Source: Atherix ibis (lineage: Eukaryota; Arthropoda; Insecta; Diptera; Athericidae). From it: 64,000 bases of DNA. The position numbers and the translations under genes were made by a program. Shown one piece after another: positions 22,221 to 32,929 of this stretch (positions within the stretch are counted from its first letter, which is position 1; every line of letters begins with the position of its first letter). The stretch spans positions 23,894,233 through 23,958,232 of the forward strand of contig OY282610.1 in assembly GCA_958298945.1 (NCBI GenBank), written 5' to 3'. The notes beneath the pieces were generated by a model. The model was not told the DNA's origin. It did no database searches and saw only the letters and a program-made list of their open reading frames with translations.

Positions 22221-23879
22221 ACAAATACCAAAAAGATAAGAGCGAAGGAAGTGCAAATAGAAAAAAAACCCATAAAAATAAATTCCATCTAAATGCTTGT
22301 CTATAAAATTTATTTTTAAAACTATTACGAAATTAAATAGAATTTTATGAATGAGTGTGTAATTATTTGGATTCCTAACTAATCGGCATGATAACAATTG
22401 AATTGATTATTTTTATAGCTTTTATTATTATTATTGTGATTATTGTGCTTATAGTCTGTCATCGTAAAAAAGATAAAAAATAAAATCCACGAGGAGGAGT
22501 TAATTATTATTTGAATTTGCGGCTTTCTTGGAAATAAAAATAAACAGCTCCCGTGACCGAAAATTACATGTATTTAAATATGTGAACATATATAATAGTG
22601 TAGGTGTTTTTATTACAACATAAAAGAAAAAATTTATAAAATAATAGAATTTTTTTAAATATTACAATAGAAATACAACGAAATAATTAGAATCAATTGT
22701 TGTTGTAGTTTTTATTTTATTTTAAATAATAATAATTTTAAATATTCACACTTGTTAGCAATAAATTAAATTTCATTCATAAACAATTTTTTACTAGTAA
22801 AAAAAGTTTTATTGTTAAAACTAAAAGAAATGAAATGTTTGAGATTTTTCCTATTGAAATTGTGTTTTTATAAATTTTCATAAATTCCTTTTTCTTTTTT
22901 TGTTTAGAATTTAAAATTAGTAGTGAAATGTATATGATTCTAAGTGCCATTTGGTGGCACAAAGGATCAGTGAGATTCAAAACCCACAACCCCTAATTGC
23001 TGCCATAAAATCTCTTGCAGGATTCCATTGTTTTGAGGTAACTTTTTTAAGACTCTTTCGCATATTTGGGGTTGTAATTCAACCTGTACTTAACGGATAT
23101 TTTTTTTTTAAAGCTCTAAAATTTAAGGATAGCCTACATTAACATGAATTTAGACTATCGATAAATAAAGAATTAATTGTGAACAATTTTTACTGTTGTG
23201 AATTATCTGCACAAAATTCATCTTTTTCTTTTTAATAATAAGAATTCCTTACTGTTCATTCGTCTAGCTGATTGGCCTCTTCATGAATATTTTTTTCCAA
23301 TAATTTATTGTGAACACATTTTCCATAAGATTTTTTTTATTCGTTTATTTTAAAAAAATTTTAATTCTCTTAATTTTTATTAAATTAATCGAGATTTTTG
23401 TGAAAAATTTAACCCTTAAGAGTTAATTGTGAATTGCAATCTTACGATTTGATGGAATTTCTTTAAAATAAAATTTAACATGAAAAACTTTTCCATTAAA
23501 TTTTATTCGAGTTTATTGTGAATTGTTTTTTTTTTGTTCTTTGAAATATTTCGAAAAATATCAATAATTTTCGGTATTTCGATCAATTGATAATAAATAG
23601 ACGAATTTTCAGTTTTATTTCAGTTTGTTTGGCTATAGAGAAATGGTCTCAACTAGTAGCCGATAGATGGAGCTAGTTTCAAATGTACAGCACAGCTTTC
23701 GGAATACCCCATTACGAATTGTACACAAGTAAGGCAGCAGAGATGCGCGCAGGCTTAGATTATATTGTACTAGAAGAACCTGGATAATAGGCCTCTATAC
23801 AGAATATTGTTGGCAGTACATTCGTAAGAAAGCACACACATGCAAAATAATAGAAACGGAAAAATTAGATTTTCAAATT
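22221..23879. other. AT-rich spacer, no gene recognised
   Basis: A frame of about 60 codons near 22951-23142 has no recognisable motif. The stretch 23640-23870 has higher complexity and includes GCCGATAGATGGAGC, a weak CTCF-like match. It may be regulatory or the edge of an old element. Confidence 0.55.
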
Positions 23880-26085
23880 GAATCCAGGAAATAAACTTAA
23901 AAAATTGTTGAAAAAAAATTTTGAACTAAAATTATAAAATTAATATTGACTCCTGAAAATAAATTTGGAAAATTGTAGCGAAAAATTTTGGTCTAAAATT
24001 AGAATATCAAATTTTATCCTGAAAATAAAATTAAAAATTTTTGGAATCTTGAAAAAACTTTCTAAAATCGTGACTAATAGTTTTGGTCTAAAATAAAAAT
24101 TGCTAATTGAAACTTAAAAAATAGTAGCAAAAGTTTTGGTCTAAAATTAGAATTTCAAAGTTTGTCCTAAAAATAAAATTAAAAATTTTTGGAATCCTGA
24201 AAAAACTTTTTAAAATCGTGGCTAATAGTTTTGGTCTAAAATTAAAATTGCCAATTGAAACTTAAAAAATAGTAGCAAAATTTTTGGTCTAAAATTAGAA
24301 TTTCAAATTTTATCCTGAAAATAAACTTAAAAATTTTTGGAATCCTGAAAAAGCTTTCTAAAATCGTGACTAATAGTTTTGGTCTAACAATAAAATTGCT
24401 AATTGAAACTTAAGAAATATTAGCAAAATTTTTGGTCTAAAATAAGAATTTCAAATTTTATCCTGAAAATAAAATTAAAAATTTTTGGAATCCTGAAAAA
24501 ACTTTCTAAAATCGTGACTTATAGTTTTGGTCTAAAAATAAAATTGCTAATTGAAACTTAAGAAATAGTAGCAAAATTTTTGGTCTAAAATTAGAATTTC
24601 AAATTTTATCCTGAAAATAAACTTAAAAATTTTTGGAATCCTGAAAAAACTTTCTAAAATCGTGACTAATAGTTTTGGTCTAAAAATAAAATTGCTAATT
24701 GAAACTTAAGAAATAGCAGCAAAATTTTTGGTCTAAAATTAGAATTTCAAATTTTATCCTGAAAATAAAATTAAAAATTTTTGGAATCCTGAAAAAACTT
24801 TCTAAAATCGTTACTAATAGTTTTGGTCTAAAATTAAAATTGCTAATTGAAACTTAAAAAATAGTAGCAAAATTTTTGGTCTAAAATTAGAATTTCAAAT
24901 TTTATCCTGAAAATAAAATTAAAAATTTTTGGAATCCTGAAAAAACTTTCTAAAGTCGTTACTAATAGTTTTGGTCTAAAATTAAAATTGCTAATTGAAA
25001 CTTAAAAAATAGTAGCAAAATTTTTGGTCTAAAATTAGAATTTCAAATTTTATCCTGAAAATAAAATTAAAAATTTTTGGAATCCTGAAAAAACTTTCTA
25101 AAATCGTGACTAATAGTTTTGGTCTAAAATTAAAATTGTTAATTGAAACTTAAAAAATAGTAGCAAAATTTTTGGTCTAAAATTAGAATTTCAAATTTTA
25201 TCCTAAAAATAAAATTAAAAATTTTTGGAATCCTGAAAAAACTTTTTAAAATCGTGACTAATAGTTTTGGTCTAAAATTAAAATTGCCAATCGAAACTTA
25301 AAAAATAGTAGCAAAATTTTTGGTCTAAAATTAGAATTTCAAATTTTATCCTGAAAATGAAATTAAAAATTTTTGGAATCCTGAAAATACTTTCTAAAAT
25401 CGTGACTAATAGTTTTGGTCTAAAATTAAAATTGCCAATTGAAACTTCAAAAATAGTAGCAAAATTTTTGGTCTAATATTAGACTTTCAAATTTTATCCT
25501 TAAAATAAACTTAAAAATTTTTGGAATCCTGAAAAAACTTTCTAAAATCGTGACTAATAGTTTTGGTCTAAAATTAAAATTGCTAAGTGAAACTTAAGAA
25601 ATAGTAGCAAAATTTTTGGTCTAAAATTAGAATTTCAAATTTTATCCTGAAAATAAAATTAAAAATTTTTGGAATCCTGAAAAAACTTTCTAAAATCGTG
25701 ACTAATAGTTTTGGTCTAAAATTAAAATTGCTAATTGAAACTTAAAAAATAGTAGCAAAATTTTTGGTCTAAAATTAGAATTTCAAATTTTATCCTGAAA
25801 ATAAAATTAAAAATTTTTGGAATCCTGAAAATACTTTCTAAAATCGTGACTAATAGTTTTGGTCTAAAATTAAAATTGCCAATTGAAACTTAAAAAATAG
25901 TAGCAAAATTTTTGGTCTAATATTAGAATTTCAAATTTTATCCTTAAAATAAACTTAAAAATTTTTGGAATCCTGAAAAAACTTTCTAAAATCGTGACTA
26001 ATAGTTTTGGTCTAAAATTAAAATTGCTAAGTGAAACTTAAAAAATAGTAGCAAAATGATTGGTCTAAAATTAGACCAAAAAAAT
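23880..26085. repeat. 148-bp satellite (family C), about 14 monomers
   Basis: The landmark TTTTGGAATCCTGAAAA recurs with an exact 148-bp spacing (GG at 24191, 24339, 24487, 24635, 24783, 24931, 25079, 25227, 25375, 25523, 25671, 25819, 25967). Other landmarks are GACTAATAGTTTTGGTCTAAAA and AATAGTAGCAAAATTTTTGG. Central monomers are nearly identical. Variants at 25375-25522 and 25819-25966 share 'GAAAATACTTTC', 'GGTCTAATATTAGA' and 'ATCCTTAAAATAAAC', marking a 444-bp trimer. Left monomers (23880-24180) are more diverged. Confidence 0.97.
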
Positions 26086-26289
26086 TTTGTGTTGCTATGG
26101 GTGATCTAAAAATACTTAAGCCAAAATTATATATCAATCGTTGTTTTTAAATTACATTCTCATTTTCCTCGTTAGCATTATTGAAGGGGGAACTTCAATG
26201 TTCAATGCGACGGCATCCTGCATGAACTCCTTTTTAAAATTAAACAAAATAAAATACACTAAAATACAAAAATATTCGTTCATTTTCAG

Positions 26290-26532
26290 CCTTTTCCTGT
26301 TTTGATGATAGTTGCCCGATTTCCTACAAAAATGATTTCAATGCGTTATAATATGGCTCTTCCATATACCAAATACGAAAGGAATAGCATTTCTTTTCAA
26401 TCTGCTCCTGAGTTTAATGTCTGGTTTACGAAAGTGGAGCGAGCACACAATGTCGTGACGTGATTCTTGGGAATTCCCGATGCTGCTGCTGCCACAATCC
26501 ACTTTTACCTCAACCATTTATTTCGTGGAAAC
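26290..26532 (-). pseudogene. Broken THAP-domain exon
   Basis: THAP domains are C2CH zinc-binding DNA-binding modules found in transcription factors and P-element-type transposases. On the minus strand a splice acceptor (CATTACAG, 26540-26533) is followed by FPRNKWLR, an in-frame TAA, then KWIVAAAASGIPKNH. In a second frame, HDIVCSLHF, a run of charged residues, then LKRNAIPFVFG follow. The order HxFP...Trp...CxxHF...LKxxA(V/I)PxxF is the THAP signature. The first Cys pair would lie in an upstream exon that I cannot find, although a GTAAGTAG donor lies at about 26660-26653. The stop and the frameshift indicate a pseudogene or an element remnant. A possible further exon is at about 26150-26225 (FMQDAVALNIEVPPS, then a stop). 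Confidence 0.65.
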
Positions 26533-26540
26533 CTGTAATG

Positions 26541-28229
26541 TTAACATATGAATAGATGATCGTTACATTTACTTATTCAATTAAGAATTAACAGAAATTA
26601 AAGTATTTTTTGCACTATTAAAAGAATTCGTTCCCTTAAATTTTCTTACAAACTACTTACGGCCGCCACTGAACTATTTTCTGATAAATATTGAACTGTC
26701 AAACATCACATTTGTTTACATTTACATTGAATGACGAACTTTTCACTTTTCAATCACTTTTTAGACAAAATAAATCATTAAAAGCCTTTTAGGCACATCA
26801 TAAAATAAATTTTTATTAATTTCGCTAATAAAACTAAAGATGTCAGCTTAACGAAAGAAATAAATTCCCAGCTTCCAGGAACCCTTTATAAAACACTTCA
26901 TTTTCTGAAATAAAAACTTTCTATTAAATGTTATCAATAATATAACTATTTATATAAATACTTATTTTTTCGTAAATACACTCAAAAAAGATAAGTGCCA
27001 AAATAATAACTTCAAAAATAACAAAAAGTATGCAATTATTTCGGTATGCTACCACTTTCATGGGAAATGGCGTTTTTTAAAACCTTCGAAAGTCTACAAA
27101 ATTGAGGCGCTTAGTAAAAAAAAACCTAAAATATCAAAATATTGTAGAAAAAAAAAATTGCGTGTTGTTGTATTTAAATTGTAATTTTGTTGGCAATATT
27201 GTGAATTAAAATGAATATAAATTATACAATACTTTAAAATTCCTATTAGGAAAACTAGATGTCAGTGGGTGTCATGTCTACATAAAGAAATCCACACAAA
27301 AGTATGCAAACGTTACGATTTCTCGCCGCTTCTGCAATAATTAGGCCAGGAAATTGCGTATACATTTACGAAAATATGGCCTATCCTCAGGTATTCTTTA
27401 ATCTAAGCGCGTAGGCATATCAAAATTCATTGCTTCGTTTATATAGTCACAGAAATGACTTTCAGGGACAGCCTTATAAAATAATTTAACTTCCGGGATG
27501 ATATTTTCAATGTATTTATTTGACAATAAGCTTAATGTGTAATTTAAATCTAATAATAATGCACGGCCAAAATCAAATTTCAATTTTATTTTAAATAATT
27601 TCTCAGTTGTCTAACGGACAGGCAAATACATTGTAATCTTCTGCAAATAAAATGCAATAAAAAAAAAAACGCCACTATCCATTTTGTGCTCTATGACTTT
27701 CGATAACAGCCGATACACATAGATGGCGCCTATCAGAGCTTTTGGGTTATATGCAAACTGATTCTTGTTAAGGCGGCTGTGGCCTGTTGTGGCCGTGTAT
27801 TAGAAAAAGCACAGAAAAAACTTTTCGAAACATTTTGTTGGTAATTTCGAAAAACCAATTTGGTTGTTTTTAAATTAATTTATGTCTGCTAAATAAAAAT
27901 GATAGTAACTACGTAATCGGTAAAAATTATATAACTTCTTCCGCCGCACTACGGGATGGTAATTGAATGAAGTTTTAAACAATTTTCAAAGATTCAGATT
28001 TTATTTAATTAAAATAATCCAAAGATTCAGATTTTATTTAATTGCGATTGATTAATGCCAATGCCAAAAAAAACCTCTTTTATTTGGTCATTTTTCCATT
28101 GTGCTTTCATTTTTGGATAAAAGCTTTCAATTTCAGGCAAGAACCTTTGAATTTTTTGACAAATCATACAAGTTTCATATTTTCAAACTAAAGTTATTAA
28201 ATTGCATAAATAATTTTTGCAAATTATTA
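26541..28229. other. Mixed-complexity spacer, no gene recognised
   Basis: Includes ATAGATGGCGCC at about 27719-27730, a strong resemblance to the insect CTCF core, and a minus-strand stop-to-stop frame (about 27398-27611) that lacks an ATG near its start and matches nothing I know. The rest is A/T-rich. Confidence 0.5.
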
Positions 28230-29454
28230 TTTTTTCTTTCCTTAAAAAAAATGAATTTTTTCGCTAAATAATAATACGATTTATTATGTGAAAAATCGTA
28301 TTAAAAATAAATAAGTTCATTATGGAAGAAAGTTCGGATAAAAGAAAGAAAATTCCCTGGACACAGTTTCGGATAAAGTTTAAGCTCTTCTTGCCGTCTA
28401 TTCCTGCCTATGTGTTCCAGAAAAGGAGAAACAATTTATTTTAACTAAATTCCATAAAATTATAATTATTTTGCAAAAGAAAAAAATTAATAGAAGAAAA
28501 GTTATACAAAAAGTCAATATAAACTCGAGAAATTTTTATCACAAAAATAATATGAGAAAAATTCTGGAAAATGTTCAAAAAAAAAACTTAAAAAAAAGGT
28601 AAAATGTGCAAAAATGTTTTTTTTCGAAGTCAAATATTTTTTTAAAATAATTATAAAAATTCATGAAGCTTTTAGACCATTTTTTGTGCTGACCAAAAAT
28701 AAACCGAAAAAAAATATTTAAAAAAAAAAAATTTTTTTAATGGTGTAAATTTTGTTGCAAAAAAAATATTTTTTTGAGGTCTTAAGTTTTTTTTGCTGAA
28801 ATTGTGGAAAAATTGCGAAGCGCGTTTTCCACTTAAGGATAATTTTTTCTGACCATTAAATTAAGTAAGTTTTTTAAAAAAAAAAAAAAATTTACTTACA
28901 ATTTTGCAAAGATTATAAGAACATTTTTGGTAGTTTTTTTTTGTCAATGGGTCTAAAATGTTTTTTTTTTATTGAAACTATAGAGCAGATGTGACATTTC
29001 AGGTAATTTTTGTTGTTGGATTTTTCTTCCTTTTTTTTAGGAAATTTTGTTTTTTTTTTAATTAAATTGAAAATTTTTCGAATAAAAGTTTTTGGTCTAC
29101 GAAAGATTTTTTCGATTTCTTTTCAAGGTCAATCTTTTTCTGAAAATTTTTTAAGCGCTGGAAACTTTAAATTTCTTTCATTTTTTTTTCTTTTTTTCCT
29201 AAGTTTTCTATTTTTTTTTTTGTTCTTGAAAATAATCTAAAAATTACGATATTTTTTTCGTAGTAGAAAAATTTAGCCTTTTTCGATAATTTTCGAATGT
29301 TTTATTTTCAGTGAAATTCATTTTTTTTTGTTGGTTTTACTCAAAATTCCTTATTTTCCACCAAAAAATTAAAGGTTTTGAATTGTTATCCCAAACAATA
29401 AGAAGACATAAAAAATTTAATTTTCCTAAATTATGGAATTAGGAATTTTTATAT
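28230..29454. other. T/A-run-rich spacer, no gene seen
   Basis: Dense homopolymer runs of A and T with 'GAAAATTTTT' themes. No period is clear by eye. The Phe/Leu-rich frame at about 29010-29240 is compositional. Confidence 0.65.
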
Positions 29455-30395
29455 GCTTAATAAAAATCGGTAAAAATAGTTTCCCATAAATTTTCCATAA
29501 AAATTATTTTGTTTTTTGAATTTTCTCAACATTTTTCATAAAATTTGGTAAAATTAGTTTCCCATAAATTTTCCATAAAAAATATTTTGTTTCTTGAATT
29601 TTCTCAAAATTTTAAAAAAAATTTTGCAAAAATAGTTTCCTGTAAATTGTCCATAAAAAATATTTGGTTTTCTGAATTTTCTCCAAATTGTTAATGAAAA
29701 TCGGTAAAAATAATTTCTCTAAAAAATATTTCATTTTCTGAATTTTCTCCAAATTTTTAATGAAAATCGGTAAAAATTGTTTCCTATAAATTTTCAATAA
29801 AAATATTTTGATTTTAATTTTCTCCAAATTTTTAATAAAAATTGGTAAAAATAGTTTCCTATAAATTGTCCCTAAAAAATATTTCGTTTTCTGAATTTCC
29901 TCCCAATTGTTAATGAAAATCGGTAATAATTGTTTCCTATAAATTGTCCCTAAAAAATATTTCGTTTTCTGAATTTCCTCCAAATTGTTAATGAAAATCG
30001 GTAATAATAGTTTCCTATAAATTGTCCATAAAAAATATTTTGTTTTTGAATTTTCTCCAAATTTTTAATGAAAATCGGTAAAAATAGTTTCCTATAAATT
30101 TTCCCTAAAAAATATTTCATTTTCTGAATTTTCTCCAAATTTTTAATAAAATTTGGCAAAATTAGTTTCCCATAAATTTTCCATAAAAAATATTTTGTTT
30201 CTTGAATTTTCTCCAAATTTTTTAAAATTTGCTAAAAATAGTTTCCTATAAATTGTCCCTGAAAAAATATTTCGTTTTCTGAATTTTCTCCGAATTTTTT
30301 AAAAAATTTTGGCAAAATTAGTTTCCCATAAATTGTCTATAAAAATTATTTGGTTTTTTGAATTTTCTACTAATTTGAAATTTTTTAAAATTTTG
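29455..30395. repeat. 78-bp tandem array (family D), about 11-12 units
   Basis: The landmark TAGTTTCC(T/C)ATAAATT recurs at about 29852, 29930, 30008, 30085, 30163, 30239 and 30319, mostly 76-80 bp apart, and earlier with more divergence. Other landmarks are AAAATATTT and GAATTT(T/C)CTCC. Because 78 is a multiple of three, the minus strand stays open for long stretches and gives a 26-residue repeat (LEKIQK...YFLGKIYRK...LPIFIKN). I treat this as an artefact of repeat length. Confidence 0.93.
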
Positions 30396-32929
30396 TTAAA
30401 TAAAACCATTTTTAATAAGTGAAAAATAGTTTTTTCTCAAAAGCTTTCTTGATGAATTTTTGGAATTTTTATTAATACTTTCCTGGTATTAAAATTTATG
30501 GTGAAAATTTTCTTTTATAGTAAATATATTTTTTTTGATAGTTGAATACGCAGTTTTTGAAAAAATTCAATTGAATTTAGCCAAAAGGCGATTATACAAT
30601 TTCTAAAGGACTTTGCGTTCTTATACAAAGGAAATGCAGTCTTTTTATTATGTATAAACATGGAAAAGAAAGGAAACAAAATTATGGGAAAAAAATCTTT
30701 TTGATAAACTTTTATTTAGACCGATCTAAGGACGAACAGGAATATAAGGGAAACTTTTTAAAGAGTCGCACTTCTGACTTTTGATTTGTTCGATTTTTGT
30801 GTATTTTTCTTGAAAAGTTTTTTGCGATATTTTTTCGTCCTGCCAAAGTGTATTCCGAGTCGTTTTGTATTGGACTTTTCCGATGTAATCTGACGGTAAC
30901 TATCCTTATCAGCAGGCTATACTACAGCAGCGAGAAGGATCTCAGTGCCGGCTGGTATACTCGTTGAGGCCATTGATCCGATGGAGCTGTGCTATCGTCT
31001 ATCGTACACCAAACACTCTCACATGCATTACGACTCGTTAAACTGTGCAAACAAATAATTCTGATAATTGAACGTGTGTTGGGGGTGTGCAGGAGTTCCT
31101 TTGGATGGGTGAGTAGCGTAACGAAGGTGTCTGAAGCTATTAGTTAGAGCCTTCGCTGCCACTTATTCAGTCCCTGTTCTTAGAAAATGCAAAGCAACAA
31201 TAACGTTCACACTCCGTGAGTCCTGTACAAGTACACATCACATCGAATCCTGGGCCATGGAAGCTGCTGCCCGATGGGGGTGGCCATCGTTTGCTGTTGC
31301 GAACCACTATCGTTCTATCTGGCAATGCGCATATTGTTGTTAGTGAGCACCGAGGGATTTGTTTGTTGTTTGCTGGGCAAATTAACCGTGGCGAGATGAA
31401 GTAAATTTGACCCGAGGTGCCTGGGCGTTCGTTCTTGGTCAAAAGCAAACTCAACCGCTCCACGTCCTTCTATGCTCTCGTATTCTATACCTCGTCCTGT
31501 TCTGTTTTTTTTTCTCCAATTTTTTCTTCTCTCTTTGGTCCTTTTGGTTCATGTTGATCCTCTCCAGTTAACTTTGTTCGAAAATATTTTCCCAAGTAGC
31601 CCGCCCCATAACGGCTCCGTGCCGAGCAAACGAACAGAATTTAAATTTTATTGTTATTCTATAGATCAATAGATTCGTTTGGAATCGATTCGATGATTGA
31701 TTGACAGAACAGCGGGATATGTTTGCGAAATCCTTCCGTTCGATATGGTTTTCGACAAACGAATCAATAAAAACAAAGAGCGGACGATGAGCAAGCTCGG
31801 CATGTTTCCTGGCTATTTGACGATAATCAGTGCAATTGTTTTTCCCATTTCATCAGCATGAACTCAGATCGATCGGTTATCCAAGCAATTTTATTTCAGA
31901 TAGAATTTTCTAGTCACTAAAAGGGAAAAATCTAGCAATGGAGAGTGGGTACTGAAAATGTAATTTCCTTCAAATCTGACCGCATCTGTGTGTAAATGAC
32001 AGACAAATTCCGAGACGGTCTACTTTGCAATTCAATCAAAACCAATGCGGGTGAAATAGATTTTTTTCCATTTCCGTTTTTATTTTTGCGTGTAAAATTC
32101 CAAATGACCACACAATTTCCCCATGATGAGTCGGAGCAACCCTCGCTACAAATGGGCATTTTTACATTTTCGAAAGTTACTCTTCCACTTTTAGATTGTA
32201 ACTCGTACACTTTTTGGCAACGTCTTGGAAAGATGAGCAGTTGTGCTAATATTTGTGCCTGTCGCCGTTCGAATGTTCTTCCGCTTCGAGTTGTGCTTCT
32301 AATTGAAGACAAACGACAAATATTTGATGTCTTACACCCTCCACACTTTAGCTAACAATTACAAGTAAATAACAATCTTCGTTTAAAAAAAAAATACTCA
32401 CCCTCCTTTCTCTGCTATTTAAATATTCCCCACTCTCCTTTCTACTGTGAGAATATTATGGGTAGTTTTTGGCAAAGAATGAGTAGACTTTCAATGTGAA
32501 CATAAATTAAATAAAATCAATTTTATTTAATGTCCAAGTTAATTAAAGTTAAAGCTTTCCGTTTTGCTCAAAGGTAATTTCCGTTTTGCTCAAAGGTAAC
32601 ACCTGTATTAAAATTTATTTTGAATAAAATCCAATCAAGCTATTTTTATTGATCAAAAATCAATTCGCCTATAAACTGTGAATGTTGCTAGCAAAAACAA
32701 AAATTTCCTTAGCAACATTGATGTTTTTTTTTGTCTATCAACAAATTTCTATCCATTTCGAATTTTTTAGAATTCATTTTTATTTTTTATTTAATTTATT
32801 TATAATCAAATAAAAGCCATTTAATTATTATTATTAATTGGAAATTTTTTTAAAAATTGTTTTTCTGTTTTATTTACTCTTTCCGAGTATGTAAATTAAA
32901 ATAGAAAGTGTTTGTTGACTGATGTTTAG
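30396..32929. other. Ordinary-complexity island, no gene recognised
   Basis: From about 30840 to 32350 the sequence is clearly less AT-rich and non-repetitive. Both strands carry frames of 100-130 codons (about 31167-31463 minus, 31932-32355 both strands), but they overlap each other, lack recognisable domains and have no clear splice context. Regulatory or old single-copy DNA is as likely as coding. Confidence 0.5.

Noticed and set aside
27398..27611. Minus-strand stop-to-stop frame with normal-looking residues (FGRALLLDLNYTLSLLSNKY)
   Set aside because: No ATG near the start, no recognised domain, short, and no clear splice signals. It may be an exon fragment, but I cannot support it.
29612..30216. 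Lys/Phe-rich repeat protein on the minus strand
   Set aside because: Explained by the 78-bp unit being a multiple of three; frame breaks occur where unit length changes.
31932..32355. Opposing frames of 119 and 126 codons in a GC-richer island
   Set aside because: They occupy the same DNA on both strands, show no known motif, and neither has clear splice or promoter context.
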